Virus record (IMG/VR): IMGVR_UViG_3300037076_000210
Span: 1 to 46,306 of that record
Reading direction: 5' to 3' (one strand)
DNA: 46,306 nucleotides
From: a virus
Part shown: in pieces, positions 22,795 through 29,713 of the stretch
Numbering within the stretch: the stretch's first letter is position 1
Layout: the number at the start of each line of letters is the position of its first letter
Notes under the pieces: model-generated
Told to the model about the DNA's origin: nothing
The model's input: only the letters and a program-made list of their open reading frames with translations
Databases searched by the model: none
Program-made: the position numbers and the translations under genes

Positions 22795-23136
22795 GTGAAA
22801 CAAGCAATAGTGGTTCGTAAAGATTTGAAGATGGATTGTGGGAAGATTGCAGGACAAGTGGCTCATGCTTCTTTACGTTCTTATAAAATAAGTAGTATTG
22901 GTAAGAAATATTTATGGAAAGCTATTGATAATGAAGTTAAAGTTATTTTAAAGGTTAATTCGGGTCAAGAATTGGCTGAAATTATGTATAAATGTGAAAA
23001 ATCTAAAATAAAATATGCTCAGGTTAGGGATATGGGTAAAACACAAATCCAGAAAGGAACATTAACATGTATTGGATTAGAAATTAGGGGAGATTCTATT
23101 ATAGATGAGATTGTTGGACATTTAAAATTACTTTAA
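22795..23136 (+). CDS. pth2: Peptidyl-tRNA hydrolase, archaeal/eukaryotic type (Pth2)
   Basis: A 113-residue protein from GTG 22795 (GGGGGTG upstream). It covers the entire PTH2 fold: KQAIVVRKDLKMDCGKIAGQVAHA at the N-terminus with the substrate-binding Lys, a central VKVILKVNSGQELAEI strand-helix, the YAQVRDMGKTQIQKGTLTCIGLEI block with its catalytic-site Asp and Thr-Gln, and the closing IDEIVGHLKLL. Pth2 releases tRNA from stalled peptidyl-tRNA. The length equals cellular archaeal Pth2, so it is intact. It is unusual in a virus and lies in an otherwise anonymous early gene run. Confidence 0.88.
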   Translation: MKQAIVVRKDLKMDCGKIAGQVAHASLRSYKISSIGKKYLWKAIDNEVKVILKVNSGQELAEIMYKCEKSKIKYAQVRDMGKTQIQKGTLTCIGLEIRGDSIIDEIVGHLKLL

Positions 23137-23242
23137 TACTTAATTTCTCTTTTTGTATGATTTTTACTATTTTTAAAGAAGCGAACTATATTTCTGTTTT
23201 AGGTGTTATATAAAAGTATGCTATTTTGGAGGTTTGGTATTT

Positions 23243-24082
23243 CTGGCTAGTAAAAAATGTGAATGGTGTGGGGAATTATTTGAAGTTAAATCATTGTTTA
23301 GTAATGATAAATATTGTAATGAACATAAAAAGGAAGCACATAAAGAGAATGTGCGAAAGGCTAGAAATGTGCATTATATGGCTTATAAAAAGGTAAGTAT
23401 ATTATCTCAATTAGGCACTACGACTATGAGTAAACATCCAGATCCTGATTTTGAAGAAGAACATAAGTTAATACAAAAAGAGATTAAACGTAATAAGGGT
23501 ATTACAACAGTATATAAGGGTAAGAGAACATATAATAAAGGATTTACTATTTTTACACAATTCCCAAAGATAAATGATACCCACTTAGGAACCTTAATAA
23601 CCCATAATTATGCTACTTTTACTGATTATAGTAATCAACACACCCAAAACCTTTTTAATCAACACATAACACGGTGTCTTGAATGCAAATCCAACTTCAT
23701 AGAAAAGGATAATAAACATGCAACGGTAAATTGTGTTGATTGTGGATTAGTCTTATTAGGTCCCCCAATAGATGGGATTACATATCCAATGCGAATTTAT
23801 CCTATGAATGATAATTTAGCACCTATTTTTGATGAAAGATACGAACCACTACCTAAAACAAAGAAGGAAACAAGAAGAGATATGGTAAATGTACTTTGTA
23901 GAACATGTTATAACCCATATACTATCCAATTAAAGGATAAAGAAGCCTTCCGATGTGATTGTGGAAGTAAAGTCATGGGATCGGGTATATGTTTACCCCA
24001 TGAAGGGGATGGATTTTCAGAAGAGGGATATGAAACACGATATGATACACGACTCACAGAAGATAGGGGGATTGGACAATGA
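23243..24082 (+). CDS. Three-zinc-ribbon protein with TFIIB-like motif
   Basis: About 280 residues. Three zinc sites are visible: CEWCGELF...YCNEH at the N-terminus, CLECKSNFIEKDN...NCVDCGLVLLGPPIDG near residue 145-175, and CRTCYNPY...FRCDCGSKVMG near 225-245. The middle ribbon matches the TFB/TFIIB type (CxxC-15-CVDCGLV). There is no cyclin-fold domain. GGAGG (23228-23232) is 10 nt from CTG 23243 and only 1 nt from TTG 23234, so either start codon is unusual. It may modify host transcription; a packaging or nuclease role is not excluded. Confidence 0.6.
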   Translation: MASKKCEWCGELFEVKSLFSNDKYCNEHKKEAHKENVRKARNVHYMAYKKVSILSQLGTTTMSKHPDPDFEEEHKLIQKEIKRNKGITTVYKGKRTYNKGFTIFTQFPKINDTHLGTLITHNYATFTDYSNQHTQNLFNQHITRCLECKSNFIEKDNKHATVNCVDCGLVLLGPPIDGITYPMRIYPMNDNLAPIFDERYEPLPKTKKETRRDMVNVLCRTCYNPYTIQLKDKEAFRCDCGSKVMGSGICLPHEGDGFSEEGYETRYDTRLTEDRGIGQ

Positions 24083-24213
24083 GTTATTGGAGAGGACGTA
24101 TATTAGTTGCAGAAACTGGACCGTTATGTGATAATCCTAATAAAGAATGTCCTCAAGGATATGGGGAATTTAATGCTGAACGATGTGAAGATTGTGAATA
24201 TTATTTTGATTAA
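24079..24213 (+). CDS. Small Cys-rich protein
   Basis: A 44-residue ORF overlapping the previous stop (ATGA). Cysteines at 17, 24, 36 and 39 (CDNPNKEC...RCEDCEYYF) form a probable zinc site. It is coupled to the three-ribbon protein and may work with it. Confidence 0.5.
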   Translation: MSYWRGRILVAETGPLCDNPNKECPQGYGEFNAERCEDCEYYFD

Positions 24214-24216
24214 ATT

Positions 24217-24275
24217 ATGCCTTGTTGAAGATACCGATAAATGAATTAAGTAGATAGCACAATTTGACAGGGCAT
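24217..24275 (+). other. Long-loop hairpin with T-rich tail
   Basis: ATGCCTTGT (24217-24225) pairs with ACAGGGCAT (24267-24275) over 9 positions with one G-T wobble, enclosing a 41-base loop, then TTATTATTTTTATAT follows. It could be a terminator, or a short structured RNA ended by a U-tract, in the gap before the metallophosphoesterase. Confidence 0.4.
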
Positions 24276-24319
24276 TATTATTTTTATATAATAAAACCTA
24301 TATTTTGGTGAACATTTCC

Positions 24320-25120
24320 ATGGCTATCCAACGACTATTTAGGTTAAAACATTATCCTAAAATACCCATAAATCGTCGATTACAAGTTGTTCAAATAAGT
24401 GATATACACTTAGGAGCCAAAACACACCTACGAAAGCCATGGCTAAACATGATTCACAAAATAAAAAGAACACGTTTTTGTCAAGGAATTATTAATGGAG
24501 ATCTTGTTGAAAACAATACACGATCATCTGTTGGTGAAGGCGTTTATGAACAAATTTTAACCCCTGAAGAACAAGTTGAAGTTGTTATTGATGATATTGA
24601 ACCTCTTGCAGATAAAGATAAATTATTAGGGATAAGTAGGGGAAATCATGAGAAAAGAACTAGTAACAATGATGGAATTGATATTGTAAATAGTATTTGT
24701 CGTGAATTGGATATACCCCGCCTTATGAGTCATAGTTTACATACTTTTCATTTTGATGATGTTGATAAGGAATATACTTTAATGTGTACTTATGGTAAAT
24801 CTGGAGGCCAAACCAAGGGTGGAAAAATGAATGCAGTTGAAAAATTGGTTCATATGTATCAAGCAGATGCTTACCTTTATGGTCATGTCCATGATTTATT
24901 CCAATGGAAACATATTATAATGGGGCCTTATGACGATTATTATAGACGTTTTGCAATAAACGGATCGTTCATGGCATATATAGATTCTTATGCTCAAGAA
25001 GGAGAATACCGACCTGGAATACCAGGTTATATGTCTACTATGGTTGGACGTGACGGTATTGAGTTTGTTGAGAATGAAATTAATTGGCCTGAATGGCCTA
25101 TCGTGGAGATGAACCGATGA
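24320..25120 (+). CDS. Calcineurin-like metallophosphoesterase
   Basis: A 266-residue protein (ATG 24320, 8 nt after GGTGA). All metal motifs are present in order: VVQISDIHLG (DxH), GIINGDLVE (GDxxE-like), ISRGNHEKR (GNHE), LMCTYG-type strand and YLYGHVHD (GHxH). Phage members act as phosphoesterases or nucleases of the Mre11/YfcE type. Its position in the early/late boundary suggests DNA or nucleotide processing. The exact substrate cannot be read from sequence. Confidence 0.85.
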   Translation: MAIQRLFRLKHYPKIPINRRLQVVQISDIHLGAKTHLRKPWLNMIHKIKRTRFCQGIINGDLVENNTRSSVGEGVYEQILTPEEQVEVVIDDIEPLADKDKLLGISRGNHEKRTSNNDGIDIVNSICRELDIPRLMSHSLHTFHFDDVDKEYTLMCTYGKSGGQTKGGKMNAVEKLVHMYQADAYLYGHVHDLFQWKHIIMGPYDDYYRRFAINGSFMAYIDSYAQEGEYRPGIPGYMSTMVGRDGIEFVENEINWPEWPIVEMNR

Positions 25121-25248
25121 GTGACTGGCAAAATAACTGTTCAGACATTGACGATGATGGATTATATCATAAAGTCCAGATTAGAAGGGATGGACTGGTA
25201 AGCACTCACCATCGAAGTTATTATGTTCACCGAAAAGTTAAGGAGTAA
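25117..25248 (+). CDS. Tiny hypothetical protein
   Basis: A 43-residue ORF overlapping the phosphoesterase stop (ATGA), rich in His/Tyr/Arg at the C-terminus (STHHRSYYVHRKVKE). Function unknown. Confidence 0.45.
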   Translation: MSDWQNNCSDIDDDGLYHKVQIRRDGLVSTHHRSYYVHRKVKE

Positions 25249-25308
25249 TATTTAAAAGGTACAGGAATATTCTCACATTCTAAAAATAATTGTATAGGAG
25301 GGATTTTA

Positions 25309-25404
25309 ATGGTAGAAGAAGTTGAAGTAGGTACTAAAGAATATTATATAATGTTAGCAGAAGAATCATTTAGACGTGCATTAGAGAACGAACCTGAAGA
25401 ATAA
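25309..25404 (+). CDS. Tiny acidic hypothetical protein
   Basis: A 31-residue ORF with an excellent RBS (GGAGGG, 8 nt). It is a single acidic helix (KEYYIMLAEESFRRALENEPEE). The strong RBS is the main support. Confidence 0.45.
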   Translation: MVEEVEVGTKEYYIMLAEESFRRALENEPEE

Positions 25405-25478
25405 AACTTTTACTTTATGTTATTTTAATTTTGAATGTCCTGTACCTATTTTATTATACTTTTTTTGGGGTGATTAAT

Positions 25479-25646
25479 ATGTTTGTAGTTGAAGAGGGTA
25501 TCCGATATATAGAAGAGTTATCTGAAACCGTTAGTATAAAATATCCTGGTGCTGTTAATGTTTATGAATTGATTGATGGTGAGGTTATTACTAAGCGTTT
25601 GATTTATAAGATGAAACCGGAAGGTTATAGTCATAAATGTTTATGA
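25479..25646 (+). CDS. Small hypothetical protein
   Basis: A 55-residue protein, GGGGTGAT 5 nt before ATG 25479; the upstream in-frame start at 25431 has no SD. Last gene before the 469-base non-coding switch region. Function unknown. Confidence 0.55.
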   Translation: MFVVEEGIRYIEELSETVSIKYPGAVNVYELIDGEVITKRLIYKMKPEGYSHKCL

Positions 25647-25699
25647 TTTGTAAACATTTTGTTTATGAACTATAAATGGTTCAATTTGTGAATTGAACA

Positions 25700-25785
25700 A
25701 CATTTTAACTTTTATTTTTATGCCCGTAACGTGTAAATACCCCTAATTTATCACCTCATCCATTTTACGGGCTATTTTTTATTAT
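25700..25785 (+). ncRNA. Candidate small RNA with anti-Shine-Dalgarno loop
   Basis: GCCCGTAA (25722-25729) pairs perfectly with TTACGGGC (25765-25772); the 35-base loop contains ACCCC and ATCACCTCAT (25750-25759). ATCACCTC equals the conserved 3' end of 16S rRNA and the loop is complementary to the ATGAGGTGAT sites used by this virus. A TATA-like box at 25671-25677 would start RNA near 25700 and a T-run follows at 25775. The ends are inferred. A decayed minus-strand RBS is the main alternative. Confidence 0.4.
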
Positions 25786-25876
25786 ATACATACAGAATCT
25801 GGTTATATCCAGGGTTTCTGTTAGATTAATAACATAAATATTTTTTTTAGTATCATGATGGGATCTCTAGACAAAA

Positions 25877-25925
25877 AAAACCAAAGAGATGAAGAATAGT
25901 GGTTCTAACTTTGGTTTTTATATTT
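25877..25925 (+). terminator. Hairpin terminator with competing upstream stem
   Basis: AAAACCAAAG (25877-25886) pairs with CTTTGGTTTT (25909-25918), followed by TATATTTTTT. ATCTCT (25863-25868) can instead pair with AGAGAT (25885-25890), which overlaps the terminator's left arm at its end, giving a possible antiterminator. Confidence 0.55.
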
Positions 25926-25960
25926 TTTGTAAGTTTGTAATATGGTAATACCACCATAGG

Positions 25961-25994
25961 TTCACGATTAGTGATCGATTAACTTCACGATTAG
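25961..25994 (+). repeat. Direct repeat TTCACGATTAG with phased CGATTA cores
   Basis: TTCACGATTAG occurs at 25961-25971 and 25984-25994, and CGATTA at 25965, 25976 and 25988, that is, 11 and 12 bases apart, about one helical turn. This looks like an activator or repressor site about 120 bases ahead of the 26116 gene. Confidence 0.5.
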
Positions 25995-26115
25995 ATTTAT
26001 TTTCTATAAAGGATAGTGATAATATGAATTTTTCAACTCCTTAGTGGCAACGATATTGTTTTAATCTTGCAATGCAGTTAAAACAGTAATTTTGCAGATT
26101 TGAAGGGGCGTGTAA

Positions 26116-26544
26116 ATGTTCAATTTAAAACAATTATATTCAGCATATATAGGTTCAATCGGAGCGGTTAGTGCATCATCTGCAATCAATGTCAAAGTTA
26201 CAAATCAATATGTAACCGCAACAGGCTATAACTCAGCAAGTGGCGGTTGGTATTGGTGTACTGGTACATTTATTAATAGATGTTCCTTTTGTGGTGGAAA
26301 GCTTAGTTTTAATCCCAAAGGCACACCCGAAGGCGAATTCACTTGTATCCGATGTGATGCTGATTATAGTATAAACGGACATTGCAAAGCCAGTGGTTCC
26401 GGTGTATGGCTTACACATTATACAGTTGCAAAGACAACAGTTCCAACTAGTTCCAATATTGCACAAGTTCAACCCGTACAACCCAAATTAACACTAATGG
26501 ATTTACTTAAAATACGATTAAACGAAAACTTATTAGGATTTTAA
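26116..26544 (+). CDS. Zinc-ribbon protein of unknown role
   Basis: A 142-residue protein with GGGG 10 nt before ATG. Residues ~48-85 form a zinc ribbon: RCSFCGGKLSFNPKGTPEGEFTCIRCDADYS. The N-terminal 45 residues are small-residue-rich and the C-terminus contains a Pro/Gln linker (QVQPVQPKLTLMDLLKIRL). The LSFNPKGTPEGEFTC string looks like segments of surface or lytic proteins of methanogens, which fits its place beside membrane proteins. No enzyme motif is seen. Confidence 0.55.
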   Translation: MFNLKQLYSAYIGSIGAVSASSAINVKVTNQYVTATGYNSASGGWYWCTGTFINRCSFCGGKLSFNPKGTPEGEFTCIRCDADYSINGHCKASGSGVWLTHYTVAKTTVPTSSNIAQVQPVQPKLTLMDLLKIRLNENLLGF

Positions 26545-26602
26545 AGGGTGTGCAGCCATGCTTTATGTAGTTAAATAAAGCAAAACATAGGAGGACATTA
26601 TT

Positions 26603-26908
26603 ATGGTAAATAAAAGGGAAATAGTTGATGCATTAACAGATATTATAGGAGTATTAGGACTTATAACTTCTTTTTCAGCAATAGTATTAGGTTATATACC
26701 AATACAATATGCAACACAAGCAGTAGCAGTATTTGCAGGAATAGCAATTGCGGGTTCATTTTTAAGGAAGGTTATTGATATTATTCAAGGACTTCCAGTT
26801 GATGAAGAACCTATAGAACCAGTAAACCCAGTACAACCCGTAGAACCTGTGAACAGTCCAGATTTTAACAAAGAACCCCCTGTACTCGAAGACCAGCCAC
26901 TCGACTAA
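26603..26908 (+). CDS. Holin-like two-span membrane protein
   Basis: A 101-residue protein with AGGAGG before ATG. Two transmembrane segments lie at ~15-34 (IIGVLGLITSFSAIVLGYI) and ~38-55 (YATQAVAVFAGIAIAGSFL). A Pro/Val/Glu tail follows with EPVNPVQPVEPVNSP repeats and an acidic end. The layout (short N-terminus, two spans, charged tail) fits a phage holin. It competes with the 5121 protein for that role. The stem GCTTTAT/ATAAAGC at 26560-26581 precedes it. Confidence 0.55.
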   Translation: MVNKREIVDALTDIIGVLGLITSFSAIVLGYIPIQYATQAVAVFAGIAIAGSFLRKVIDIIQGLPVDEEPIEPVNPVQPVEPVNSPDFNKEPPVLEDQPLD

Positions 26909-27011
26909 CCCTTTATTATTTATTTTAAACGGTGAACGGATAAGCCCCGTCCACATGACTAACTATGAACTTTATACTTAATAAATCTAACAAAACCCAT
27001 GGGGAATTCCT

Positions 27012-27380
27012 ATGGTAAAAACTGGAAAAAATACGAAAATAGAACACACCCCACTCGACGAAGACCTACTACTCAAAATCAATGAAAACATACCCACAAA
27101 AACATGTGCAGCACATCCAATACTTCTAATTTACATCGAAAATATTACCAAAAATGTAAATAAAGGATTTGAAGAAATAGCTGTTAAAATAGATCCTATC
27201 AACGATTACATCGAAGAGTTAGCAATTGAACGAAAGGCTAATGAACAAGTAGAGAACACGGAAGCTAAAGTTCAAAAGAAATGGGAAATCAAACGAAATA
27301 CTATCCTTCCTATAATTGTTATATTATTAGGGGCTATAACTTGTGTTATTGGATTATTTACATTTTTAAGAGGTCATTAA
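27012..27380 (+). CDS. C-terminally anchored membrane protein
   Basis: A 122-residue protein starting at ATG 27012. Residues 1-95 are charged and helical with a coiled-coil section (IDPINDYIEELAIERKANEQVENTEAKVQKKW); residues ~97-118 are one membrane span (ILPIIVILLGAITCVIGLF). Such soluble-coil plus tail-anchor proteins near holins can be lysis regulators; this is context-based. One base separates it from the next gene. Confidence 0.5.
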   Translation: MVKTGKNTKIEHTPLDEDLLLKINENIPTKTCAAHPILLIYIENITKNVNKGFEEIAVKIDPINDYIEELAIERKANEQVENTEAKVQKKWEIKRNTILPIIVILLGAITCVIGLFTFLRGH

Positions 27381-27381
27381 A

Positions 27382-27582
27382 ATGTTACCTAGAATACCCT
27401 TTGACTTCCGTGTATTAGCCGTTATGGGCGCTGCCCTTGGTGTAACCCATCTAACTAGTGCTATAATACCTCGAGAAGCACTATGGACTGTTAGCGGAAT
27501 AGTAATCATAATAATATCCATTTATATATATGTTACTGCTGAGCATACCCCCCGCCCCAAGAAGATGAATCCTCCTATGTAG
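27382..27582 (+). CDS. Small two-span membrane protein
   Basis: A 66-residue protein overlapping by spacing of one base with the gene before. Hydrophobic segments ~10-27 (VLAVMGAALGVTHLTSAII) and ~33-51 (LWTVSGIVIIIISIYIYV) precede a basic tail (PRPKKMNPPM). Another holin or antiholin candidate. Confidence 0.5.
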   Translation: MLPRIPFDFRVLAVMGAALGVTHLTSAIIPREALWTVSGIVIIIISIYIYVTAEHTPRPKKMNPPM

Positions 27583-27612
27583 AAGGTGGCAAACTACACT
27601 TTAAGGAATAAT

Positions 27613-27747
27613 ATGGCTACGATATACAATCCCTACACATCAAAGAAGGATAATTGGCACACTAACACCCTAGCTCCGACAGTTGAAGATCATCAAATAA
27701 TGTTACAATATTTAAGAAGGTTACATTCCAAAATTAACATTACTTAA
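27613..27747 (+). CDS. Tiny hypothetical protein before terS
   Basis: A 44-residue ORF from ATG 27613 with AAGGAAT upstream, ending 24 bases before terS. It has an amphipathic C-terminal helix (DHQIMLQYLRRLHSKI). Function unknown; small ORFs at this position are common in tailed viruses. Confidence 0.4.
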   Translation: MATIYNPYTSKKDNWHTNTLAPTVEDHQIMLQYLRRLHSKINIT

Positions 27748-27771
27748 CAATAGATTAACAGTTGATTAACC

Positions 27772-28254
27772 ATGGCAAGACCAAGTGCAATCGAAGTTTC
27801 ACCCTTCCGAAAAGAGATTGAAGAGATGATAAAGGAAGGTAAGCCCGACCTATACATAGCATCATGGCTTAAAGAGAAAGAAGCACCAATAACACGACAA
27901 ACCATAAGTAAGTATCGTAATAATCAATTTAATATTACAGAAGATACACGCCGTAAATATGCAGAACAACAAACCAAAGAACGACTAAGTGATGCTTCTG
28001 ATTTACAAATTAATGACTTAAAGATTATTGATGAAATAGTAAGTCAAGTCGATCCAGAAGTCATGAAGGACATGATGCCAAAGGATCAAATCAAAGCCAT
28101 ACCTCAATTACTCAATACTAAATATAAGATATTAGGGGTTATTGATGGTAACAAAGAAATTAATGTTAAAGTTGATGGATCTGTTGAACATAATATTACA
28201 TTCAATCAGAAATTACAAGACGAAATTTTAGAAGACAACGGATATGATAAATAA
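27772..28254 (+). CDS. terS: Terminase small subunit
   Basis: A 160-residue protein directly before terL with an 11-base overlap. The N-terminus is a helix-turn-helix (FRKEIEEMIKEGKPDLYIASWLKEKEAPITRQTISKYRNNQ) for recognising the packaging site; the middle is a helical oligomerisation region and the C-terminus (NVKVDGSVEHNITFNQKLQ) resembles tails of phage TerS. Its place and HTH support the call. Confidence 0.75.
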   Translation: MARPSAIEVSPFRKEIEEMIKEGKPDLYIASWLKEKEAPITRQTISKYRNNQFNITEDTRRKYAEQQTKERLSDASDLQINDLKIIDEIVSQVDPEVMKDMMPKDQIKAIPQLLNTKYKILGVIDGNKEINVKVDGSVEHNITFNQKLQDEILEDNGYDK

Positions 28255-29713
28255 AGATTTGGATCCTCGTTTTGTTAATGATTTATATTTATTTTATCAA
28301 TTGTTTATAGTTAAGAAGTTTGCAAGCGAACCAGTACCTGCCAGTCATATCAGAGAATTATCTATACATTTAATGGCTATTACTAGAGGTAAATTAGAGA
28401 AACATCTTGGGGTTTCAATGCCTCCACGACATACTAAGAGTAGTATGGTTACAATTGCTTATCCTTTATGGCTTATATTTCAGAATCCTAATTTAAATAT
28501 TCTTATTATCAACAATACCAGCACATTGAGTGAAAAGTTTGGTATTGCTTTAAGGGATTGTGTTGAAGAGTATGGAAGTTATTTTAATGTTCATCTCAGT
28601 GATGTAAAACATAGTAACACTCATTTAATGTTCAGTAATAAAGAAGGTAAGTTATATAATGGTTCAATTAGACTTACCGGTGCTTCTGGTTCAATAACAG
28701 GACAAGATGCAGACTATATCATCATAGATGACCCATATAAAGGTGAAGATGAAGAGTTTACACCAACAGCATTGCAAAAGAAGATAGACTGGTTTAATCG
28801 TATTGTTGAACAGCGTGTAGAACCACACACTAAACTAATAATATTACATACCCGATGGCACTCCAATGATCTGATTGGATACCTCCAAATAGAACAAGAT
28901 GAAGATTATAAATTTATCACATTTCCCGCCATATTAGAAGATAATACTCCATTATGGCCTGAGAAATACACAATTAACGATTTAAATAAAAAATTACGTA
29001 AAGTAAAAGAACGACTATTCTCCGCATTATATCAACAGAAACCATTAGACGAAACATCCGACTTCTTTGATATAGACAAACTAGAATATACTACACTACA
29101 ACCTGGAGAATATATAAAAGAAACTGTCCGGAGTTGGGATATACAATCAAGTGATTCACTCAAAGCAGATTTCACAGTGGGGGCATTATTAGTACGTACC
29201 AACCACAATAGAATCGGAGTAACCCATATAGTACGTGGAAGATTTGGAAACCAGACCAAACAAACCATCTTAGACGCTGCTGCCAGTGATGGAGTTAATG
29301 TTAAAATATTAATAGAAACCGGGGTTGCAGCCGCGGGAGATCATCTATTCACAGAATGGAAACTACAACTCAAAGGATACCGTGTATATCGATCACAAGC
29401 AATTAAAAGCAAACCAGACCGTGCAACACCATTAAAGAATTGTATATTAGATGAAATATTCTTTTTAGACTTCTATGATAACACATTATCCGAACAAGAA
29501 AATAATGAGTTAATAGAATCGGTTAATAGTGAATTTAGTTCATTTCCTGAAGGTACAAAAGATGATATTATAGATGCAATAGCGTATGGTGTGAACTGGT
29601 TACGTAAACACTTTATAATAAATGATGGATCCAACGTGGAAGCTAAACGATATAATGATAGTTTAAATGATATTCTAAAAGGAAGAGGATCAGAAGATGA
29701 AGACTTTTTATGA
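28244..29713 (+). CDS. terL: Terminase large subunit
   Basis: A 489-residue packaging motor. The ATPase part has a Walker A-like PPRHTKSS (60-67), Walker B YIIIDDP (Asp162-Asp163) and the coupling motif ILHTRWH. The RNase H-like nuclease has RSWDIQ near 290 (first Asp), the IETG...A strand and DDIIDAIAYG near 445. It matches Terminase_6N/6C (headful-type TerL). Residues 221-236 correspond to the 48-bp repeat shared with 10612-10659. The start overlaps terS by 11 bases. Confidence 0.92.
   Translation: MINKDLDPRFVNDLYLFYQLFIVKKFASEPVPASHIRELSIHLMAITRGKLEKHLGVSMPPRHTKSSMVTIAYPLWLIFQNPNLNILIINNTSTLSEKFGIALRDCVEEYGSYFNVHLSDVKHSNTHLMFSNKEGKLYNGSIRLTGASGSITGQDADYIIIDDPYKGEDEEFTPTALQKKIDWFNRIVEQRVEPHTKLIILHTRWHSNDLIGYLQIEQDEDYKFITFPAILEDNTPLWPEKYTINDLNKKLRKVKERLFSALYQQKPLDETSDFFDIDKLEYTTLQPGEYIKETVRSWDIQSSDSLKADFTVGALLVRTNHNRIGVTHIVRGRFGNQTKQTILDAAASDGVNVKILIETGVAAAGDHLFTEWKLQLKGYRVYRSQAIKSKPDRATPLKNCILDEIFFLDFYDNTLSEQENNELIESVNSEFSSFPEGTKDDIIDAIAYGVNWLRKHFIINDGSNVEAKRYNDSLNDILKGRGSEDEDFL
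28903..28950 (+). repeat. 48-bp direct repeat of terminase sequence (terL copy)
   Basis: The partner of 10612-10659, located inside terL between the ATPase and nuclease parts. It encodes DYKFITFPAILEDNTP, which belongs to the normal TerL chain, so this is the parental copy. Confidence 0.9.

Larger units (their letters stand above)
25647..26115 (+). promoter_or_regulatory. 469-base non-coding region rich in hairpins and repeats
   Basis: No convincing gene lies here on either strand. In order: TATAAAT (25671-25677); dyad GTTCAATT/AATTGAAC (25679-25686, 25691-25698); a GCCCGTAA/TTACGGGC stem with large loop (25722-25772) and T-run; a hairpin ACAGAA/TTCTGT with inner CTGG/CCAG (25792-25821); an AAAACCAAAG/CTTTGGTTTT terminator (25877-25918); TATGGT/ACCATA (25941-25958); three phased CGATTA. 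It separates the early run from the lysis-like and packaging genes, so it probably holds the middle/late promoter and its regulators. Confidence 0.6.

Noticed and set aside
24217-24275. tRNA or known riboswitch
   Set aside because: The pairing is a single long-loop stem without T-arm or D-arm sequence and matches no riboswitch core I know.
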